From positions 806,001-870,000 of the forward strand of contig JAEHOE010000028.1 of NCBI GenBank assembly GCA_016858145.1: a DNA stretch of 64,000 nucleotides, in the 5' to 3' direction. Shown here one piece after another: positions 58,401 to 64,000 of this stretch. The notes beneath the pieces are model-generated. The model worked only from the letters and a program-made list of their open reading frames with translations, ran no database searches and had not been told where the DNA came from. Source of the DNA: Edaphochlamys debaryana (taxonomy: Eukaryota; Chlorophyta; Chlorophyceae; Chlamydomonadales). How positions within the stretch are numbered: position 1 is the first letter of the stretch; each line of letters begins with the position of its first letter. A program made the translations under genes and the position numbers.

Positions 58401-58970
58401 AAGCCTCGAAGGCGGTGCTTAGCCACTAGCAGCTGGGCGGCGCAAGCGGCTTGTCGCCTAGATAGGTTCTTGGGCCCCAAGTGGATTGGTTGATCATGCC
58501 CTGATCAGCCGACGCCCTCGTCCCGCAGTTTCAGTTACGGCTTTTCGTACGTGAATGTGGGTGGCACATTCTACAACCCAACCACCGACCACAGCAACCC
58601 AGCCGGCATTTATGAGCGCAGGTCGGTGCGTGTGGGCTGCGGAGGCGTATGAGTAGATAGTACGGCGCATCACGAAGCCGCATGTGTATTTCACGCGTGT
58701 GCCGTACACACACAATCCAGAGGATCAAAGCGTGTAGGAGATGCATCTGCCATGGATCTCATGACAGGCATGATGGCCTGCTTTGCATGGCTTTGCCCAA
58801 GACCCAAGAACCCCTCCCGTCCTGCCGCCCTCAGGGTCCTGGACTTCGATCCCCCCGTCGCCGCAAACTGGATCCAGGTCCACTCCCAAATCCAGATGAG
58901 CTACTATCAGACACCGCTCAAGCTGACGCTGGCGGAGGTGATCGTGTACGGCAACGCATCCGACAAGTAG
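55435..58970 (+). pseudogene. Secreted EGF / F5/8C-lectin-like protein, copy 2, with 47-bp exon deletion
   Basis: Twelve exon equivalents (55435-55564, 55706-55861, 56032-56148, 56367-56424, 56678-56791, 56900-57171, 57330-57417, 57635-57655, 57925-58058, 58334-58383, 58529-58621, 58835-58970) parallel copy 1 with the same phases and domains, ending LAEVIVYGNASDK. Exon 7 (EGF-like) lacks 47 bp compared with copies 1 and 3: GACTGGACA is joined directly to AATGCGTAG, removing most Cys of the EGF segment and shifting the frame for the lectin domain. Exon 9 ends in a GC donor (GGCAG|GCGCGT) where copy 1 has GT. All other exons are open, so inactivation is recent, or a shorter product is made that stops soon after the deletion. 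Confidence 0.75.
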
Positions 58971-59212
58971 GCGTCGCCAGAGTGCAGTGTCAGTCGGGCC
59001 GCCCTGGCCAGGGCAGGCGGAAGCAAGGTGCTGCAGCCTTCCGCCGACCCCTGTGCTTGGGAGTCATGAAGCTCCAGTGTTGCGGTCCGCCTTCCTGGTC
59101 CGCCTTCCTGGTCAGGAGGCGGGGGCCGGTTCAGGGTGGGAATTGAGTCGGCGGTTAGACCTTGGAGAGCCGGCAGATAGAGCCAAATTCATTACTATGT
59201 AGCATGCGTGTC

Positions 59213-59217
59213 TGTAA
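59213..59217 (+). terminator. Candidate TGTAA polyadenylation signal of lectin copy 2
   Basis: TGTAA lies about 240 bp beyond the lectin copy 2 stop. Short motif; chance occurrence is possible. Confidence 0.4.
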
Positions 59218-60218
59218 CCTTGGTATCATACATGAGGCATATAGTGCGTTGGGTTGCAATTGGGCACGGTATCGTGCGTGCGCCGTGTCTGGCCTTGTGG
59301 TTGTCCGGCACCCTGTTGCGTGTTGGCAGTGTTGCAGCCGGTTGCTTATGAGGTAGGCTGATTCATGACATCGTGGCGACCAGGCCCATTTCGATTGAGC
59401 GCCACTGACTTGGGCGTTGGGCCCTAGCCAGGGAAGGCGGAAGGTGCTGCAGCATGGCACCCCCTTCATCTGCTGGGCTTGCCGGATTTACATATTGAGG
59501 CGCGCGGGCCCCCCCTGGATGAGGGGCTGTTAGGGCCAGGAGCGCCTCCTCGCCAGGGAGGGGTTTTCTTGGTGAGCCCACCAGCTGTAAGGCTGGATGA
59601 TGGGGATTGTTGTTACATGTTATACATATGCTGCCGCACACGATTAATGACCGCCGCGCCGGGTGTTTCGCGAGGAGGTGCAGGCGTTGTTGGAGGTGTT
59701 CGGTGGTGGTGCCGTACGATCGTGGACACGCCACCTTACGACGTGGAGCTTGTTTGCGGATAGTGCGCGACAGGGGCTAGGGCCTAGGGCCTAGGTTGAA
59801 GCCCGAGGTCGTCGATGTCTCGGCCAAGCGTGCCGGAAATCCCGGGTGTCGGGTGCCGGGAAGTCGTGCCCCATCCCCCGCCATCCCCCGCCCACGTCCC
59901 CCTGCACGCCCTTCGCACCCCGTAGGCTTCGGCCACAGCTTCCACCGCACCCGAGGGTAAAGCAACTCGCCTGATGCGGAGCGGTTGGACCTTGGTCCGC
60001 GCGCATCGCTGCACCGACAGCTCGTGCCGATTGCCTTGGAGCAGAGCCGTCTTCTTGCATTACCAGATAGCCCTGCTATTATTGTAGCGCCCCGCAACAC
60101 GCACAGGTTGCATCTCTGAAACGTGAAAGGCCTTGCGTGCGTCGCTACATCGCTGTTTCAACGCCGAGCCTCCGGAATCCTCAGCTCTGCTCATGCCACA
60201 TGCACACATCACTTGAAA

Positions 60219-60247
60219 GTAGCCGATAGGCTCTGGTCGCGTTCCCG
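60219..60247 (+). promoter_or_regulatory. Conserved AB-family start-proximal element, relic
   Basis: Third copy of the 29-bp element, identical to the paralogue except near its end (TTCCCG for TTCTCG). Confidence 0.5.
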
Positions 60248-60274
60248 GGGTACTCGCATCCTTCAGCCCATCCA

Positions 60275-60469
60275 ATAGCCGACATCGGCCTGCGGCTGCT
60301 TGCTCGCGGGGCCGAGCATGTCCCTGCTGGCTCTTTGCTGCAGCGCCTAATCGCGACTGCGGCTGGGCGCGGCGGGGCCGGAGCAACAGCTGTCGCTGCC
60401 ACTGGGGTGCCGGCCTTGGCCCCGAGCACCGGGCCCCGGGAAGAGGAGCCTCGCCTGCTAGGCTGCTGA
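60275..60469 (+). pseudogene. AB-repeat gene relic, exon 1 only
   Basis: The frame beginning ATA GCC GAC reads IADIGLRLLARGAEHVPAGS and continues to PREEEPRLLGC, clearly exon 1 of the AB genes. The start ATG is ATA, and an 8-bp insertion (AGGCTGCT) before the donor creates a stop at 60467-60469. No A or B module exon follows. Third-position differences exceed amino-acid changes, so it may have been coding for a while before decay. Confidence 0.8.
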
Positions 60470-61859
60470 GCGGTGGGCCTTTTCCTCGCAGCGGCTGGGT
60501 GCTCCAGCGGCTGGGCGCGACAGCCGCGACTGCAGCTTTGCGAGGAGTGAGGCGTCGTACTGAGGGCACTGCAGGAGGCGGCCTCGGGCGTGGCGACGCC
60601 ACAGCCTTGGGATCCCGCAGCCTGAGGCCTCGCATTGTAGAGCTCAGTCGGTGGCATCAGCGCTGCGGGGTGCCCTGCGCCAAACACACTCGCCTTCTGC
60701 CGCAGCGGGCTCCGCCCCTGCGGCTATGACGCCGCAGCAGCAACCGCCGGTGGCTGTGCCGCCGCCGGCTGCCCTGACCAGCAGGGCTCTCTTTGGAACC
60801 GACGTACGGTACCGTATAAAGACTGAGAAGGCCGCGGCAGAGGCGTCTATTGGCCCCGGCTGCGGCTGATGAGTCTGAGGTGTCCCCTTCGGCCCTGGGG
60901 CCCCGGGCGCCGCTTGGCTGGGGCCTTGACCAGCACTCATACAGCTCCAAGCCAGGAGCGACAGCCGAGGGTTGCATGGCAGGGGCTGGGCACTGCTGCG
61001 GCACATGCGCTTGGGTATGCGGAGTGACAGGGGGCGGGGCCAGAGCCCGCGCCCTTGGCCGTGGCCGGACTGGTGCCGCCCGATGTGGCCCCAGTTGGGC
61101 GGGGGCCCCCAGCCCCGGACGCGGACTGTGATGCGGCGCCGCCCGCATGGGCTTGGGCCCGCCCTGCCAATGAGACGGTGAGAGACCGTGTGAGGCCTTG
61201 GGGTGCTGCTTGAGCCTATTCTTTGTGGCCGCAATGTCGGCTGCAGGCAAATTCTCGTGTGTCACCTCTACTTATTATGCCCCTCTGTCTCCGCCCCGGG
61301 CCACAGCAGCCCCTTGACCGCGCCTGTCTCCCGGGCCTGGGCAGAGGTTGCCTGGAGTTGGGAGGCCAGGTGAGCAGCGATTGCATGTCGGTGTCGTCGA
61401 TCCGGTAGTGAACGAGAGGGCGGGCGGGCACGTGCAGCTGATGTGTGCACGTGCAGGGTACCGGTACCGGCTTGCGTGGTTAGGCGGGGGGGAATCCGCT
61501 TCCTTGAAGAGAGCAGAGATAACTATTATAACTGGTGGGTGACTTGTTAAGGCTGCGGTCGCTGTTGAGGGCAGAGCCGGGGCGGCCAACTGTGCGGCAC
61601 GCAGCCAGCGGCGGCTGTACGTAATGGCTCCAACCGCTCGCTGACACGAGCGCGTGTGCACTGCTCTCAAGCTCGGAGGGTTGCCGCTTGACATACGTGC
61701 AATCATGCTCTGACGGCTTGCACGCTTGGGATGCGGCGTTCCGGGGTGTACCGCCGGTGTATCCCGATACTGCACCGTGTCAATTCCACCGTCGGGAGTG
61801 TCGTCAACTTACTTACTGTATACTATGAGCTGCCATAAACATCGCAACATCGATTAAGT
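60470..61859. other. Intergenic before lectin copy 3
   Basis: No supported exon. Some GC-rich sequence resembles the 53.9-54.4 kb flank in composition only. Confidence 0.4.
61741..61780 (+). promoter_or_regulatory. Lectin-family upstream block, copy 3
   Basis: CCGGGGTGTACCGCCGGTGT followed by ATC and CCGTGTC, strongly like copy 2 (55303-55345), about 80-120 bp before the start codon. Confidence 0.5.
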
Positions 61860-64000
61860 ATGTCCGCGCGTGTTTCGATGCGTTCCATGGCGCGTCGCGA
61901 GCGTGTTGTTTCTCCGCTGCGCGCGCCTTCCACACTGACCGTTTCCATACTGCTAATTGTGATGTTGATGTCGCGCTCTGTGTCGGGTGAGCTGCGGACC
62001 GACCGGCTTCGCTTGTCCCGCTCGGCGCGCCTCGCTCGGCGCATCTGCTTTCCGTCGCCAAACTTGCTCACGCGCACGGTGCTGTGATATGACAAGACTT
62101 GCCTCCAAATTCAACCCTACGTGCAGCTGACGTCGTTACCTGGTCGGGCCGGCGACTGCGTGGCGGAGCCGTCGACAAGGCCGCCGACCCCGCCGACCCG
62201 GCAGTTACGGGGTCCGAGGATGGTCCCGACGAGCGCCTTTGCACGTACAACGACAGTTCTCTCCCAATTGAGCCTGCTGACCGTGAGTTGACTAGCTTCG
62301 GTCTAGGCTGTGTTGCGATCGTCCCACGCGGGCTCGTGCGGGTCGTGCCTCATCAGCCTAGGGGACCGCCGGGACGGAACGCTGCGTGCCCGTCTCTTGT
62401 TCCCTCGATCGCGCCCCAGCAGTTTCGCTTCCCCCCTCTGCCAGTATCATGGTTTCACCATCAACCGTGTGCTCCTCCCCGCACCTGCAGCAACCCTGCT
62501 GAACCCGCTGGTCATTCAGGAGGGAGCGGAGTGTCCGCGCTGGATCTCGAATCCGCACGCCTGCACGGAGCCCGAGAGATGCGGATTGTACCAGAAGTGC
62601 AAGAAGTGTGAGTGGCTTGCAGCAGAAAGTGTGGCGGATGGCTCTTTAGGTCGCAGGCGGGCGTGATGGCACGGGCGGGTTTGTTGTTCTCAGCCGTGCG
62701 TGCATGACAGAACACAGGCACGGGGTTTCCGCAAACCAGGGTACGTCGGAACTCCGCTCTTGCCACCCCTGTCGTTGTCTCTTTCCCATCCAACCTCGCA
62801 GGCAGTGCCCTGGTCTATGCCGAGAACCTGACCGGCTGGCTCCTGCTTCAGCCCAACGGGTGAGGCCCTCACTAGTCAGTCCGCACTCGAGGTCCCACCC
62901 CGAGAGGCCCTCTGCCCGCGCCCCAACCGCCCCGCCGCCCCTCTAACCCCAGGGACCTGCAGCTGTACACCGTGCGTCCCTCTTACATCAATGACCAGGC
63001 CGAAACTGGATGGGGCCGCATCGTCCTGACATGGTCCACGAAGACCAACCAGACCAAGGCTTCCAAGTGGGTGTGTGCAGGGGTGCGCACGCTACCAGTC
63101 CCGGCCATCATGTTGATTGGTTTCCCTCAACCCATCTTAGAACCCACCTGCTCCCGGCCCGGCCCCAGGTTCGGCTTCGTCCTCCTCAAGGACGGCACGT
63201 GGGAGCTGTGGGGCGGCAGCAAGGATGTGCCGTACGGCGTGCGCGCCACGTCAGCCGGATCTTCCTTCGGAATGGAGAGCGACCTTAACAGCCACACGTA
63301 CCCCGAGAATGCCGGCGAGGCCAATGCGCCCTTCAAGCTGCGCGTGTTTGACTTCGGCGTGCACAGGTGGTATTGGTCCTATGCGGCCATCGAGAACAAG
63401 CATGGCCTGCCCGCGTGGTCCACCCTGGACGGTACCGATATGGCTTGTGGAACTTGCTTGGGGTGCAAAGCTCGCAGGCCTTGTGGTGCCACATTGCTGT
63501 AGGCATGGCGCAAACCAACCTCATTATCGAGACAGCGTCCGTGCATCCCCTACAACTCGTTCCTCCGCAGTCAACCCCTGCACCAACCAGGCGGTCTGCC
63601 CCGGTGACCCCCTGGCGCTATGCCGGCCCAACGCCGACTGGACTGGACAGGACTGCACGGCCTGCAAGCCGCCATACTTCAAGGATGCCAACGGCAAATG
63701 CGTAGGTGAGCCGGCAGTTGCTTCGCCCAAGCAGGGGGGCAGACTTGCGCGTCTGGGCCTCCACGCGACGGTTGGTGAAGCATAACGGTATTTGTTGAAT
63801 GGGCCGTTTCTCAACCGGTTCCAAGGACGTGTCAAGAGCGTCAGACCCGACGTCCTGCCGCCCCTGCCGCTTTCTCCACCCCTGCGCGCAGGCGTCAACC
63901 TTGCTCTCGGCCGTGAGTACCGTATCGGGGACCGTCGTGCGTGGGGGAATGGGTACTGCGGTGGTCCAGGTGCCCGGTTGTCAGGGCGGTTACGGTGGGC
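61860..64000 (+). CDS. Secreted EGF / F5/8C-lectin-like protein, copy 3 (cut by window end)
   Basis: Eight exons are visible (61860-61986, 62127-62282, 62491-62607, 62802-62859, 62953-63066, 63169-63431, 63571-63705, 63892-63912), all with the same phases as copy 1; the lectin-domain exons lie beyond the window. Signal peptide (STLTVSILLIVMLMSRSVSA), the Cys-rich CGLYQKCKKC region, WGRIVLTWSTKT, FVLLKDGTWELWGG, and an intact EGF-like segment DWTGQDCTACKPPYFKDANG. It is closer to copy 1 than to copy 2 over exons 5-6 (SYIND, WYWSYAAIENKHGLPAW). No disruption seen so far. Confidence 0.85.

Larger units (their letters stand above)
58971..60274. other. Lectin copy 2 3' flank, duplicated unit
   Basis: Similar in its right part to 49860-50280 upstream of the AB paralogue. 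No extra gene seen. Confidence 0.5.

Noticed and set aside
1..64000. tRNA, rRNA, riboswitch or bacterial operon signals
   Set aside because: None recognised by eye; gene structure is eukaryotic throughout. A covariance-model scan would be decisive.

Overview
The window looks like nuclear DNA of a GC-rich, intron-dense green alga, most likely a chlamydomonadalean/volvocine species. This is inferred from style, not from a search. Every credible protein is split over many short exons with GTGAG/GTGCG-type donors and C-rich tracts ending in (G)CAG. Low-complexity Ala/Gly/Pro linkers are common, two candidate TGTAA polyadenylation signals are seen, and several families (SEN54, GET3, EGF-bearing exostosin, RNase D/EXD1 exonuclease) are eukaryotic. 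Gene models were built by hand by matching splice sites and intron phase; in seven multi-exon models the summed coding length is an exact multiple of three.

Layout. 0.6-1.2 kb (-): small HNH nuclease. 1.9-4.9 kb (+): SEN54 subunit of tRNA-splicing endonuclease. 5.4-8.9 kb (+): GET3/ArsA-type tail-anchored protein ATPase without the zinc CxxC. 11.3-17.1 kb (-): secreted papain-fold protein whose catalytic triad is gone, with Cys-rich C-terminal repeats. 20.2-26.0 kb (-): GT47 exostosin-like glycosyltransferase with two EGF-like segments. Around these lies a decayed mirror-image duplication: an exostosin 5' fragment at 18.8-19.2 kb (+) and a papain-gene 3' fragment at 26.8-27.5 kb (+), each on the strand opposite its parent. 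28.9-38.0 kb (-): a very large gene of about 2,054 codons that fuses an unrecognised repeat module (called AB here) to a DEDDy 3'-5' exonuclease. 38.8-44.0 kb (+): membrane-anchored SGNH hydrolase.

45.6-64.0 kb is a tandem segmental array on the + strand that alternates a secreted EGF plus F5/8C-lectin-like gene (three copies: 45.6, 55.4 and 61.9 kb, the last cut by the window end) with AB-repeat genes (a nearly complete paralogue without exonuclease at 50.3-53.8 kb, and an exon-1 relic at 60.3 kb). Lectin copy 2 carries a 47-bp coding deletion, the AB paralogue carries a one-base frameshift, and the AB relic has lost its start codon, so the array is being born and decaying at once.

The SEN54, GET3 and HNH genes are housekeeping-like. 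The papain-like protein, exostosin, SGNH hydrolase and lectins all have secretion or membrane signals and fit extracellular-matrix or cell-wall biology. The AB family is the best candidate for something undescribed: a modular, probably organelle-targeted repeat protein in which one paralogue gained, or the other lost, an RNase D-like nuclease domain.
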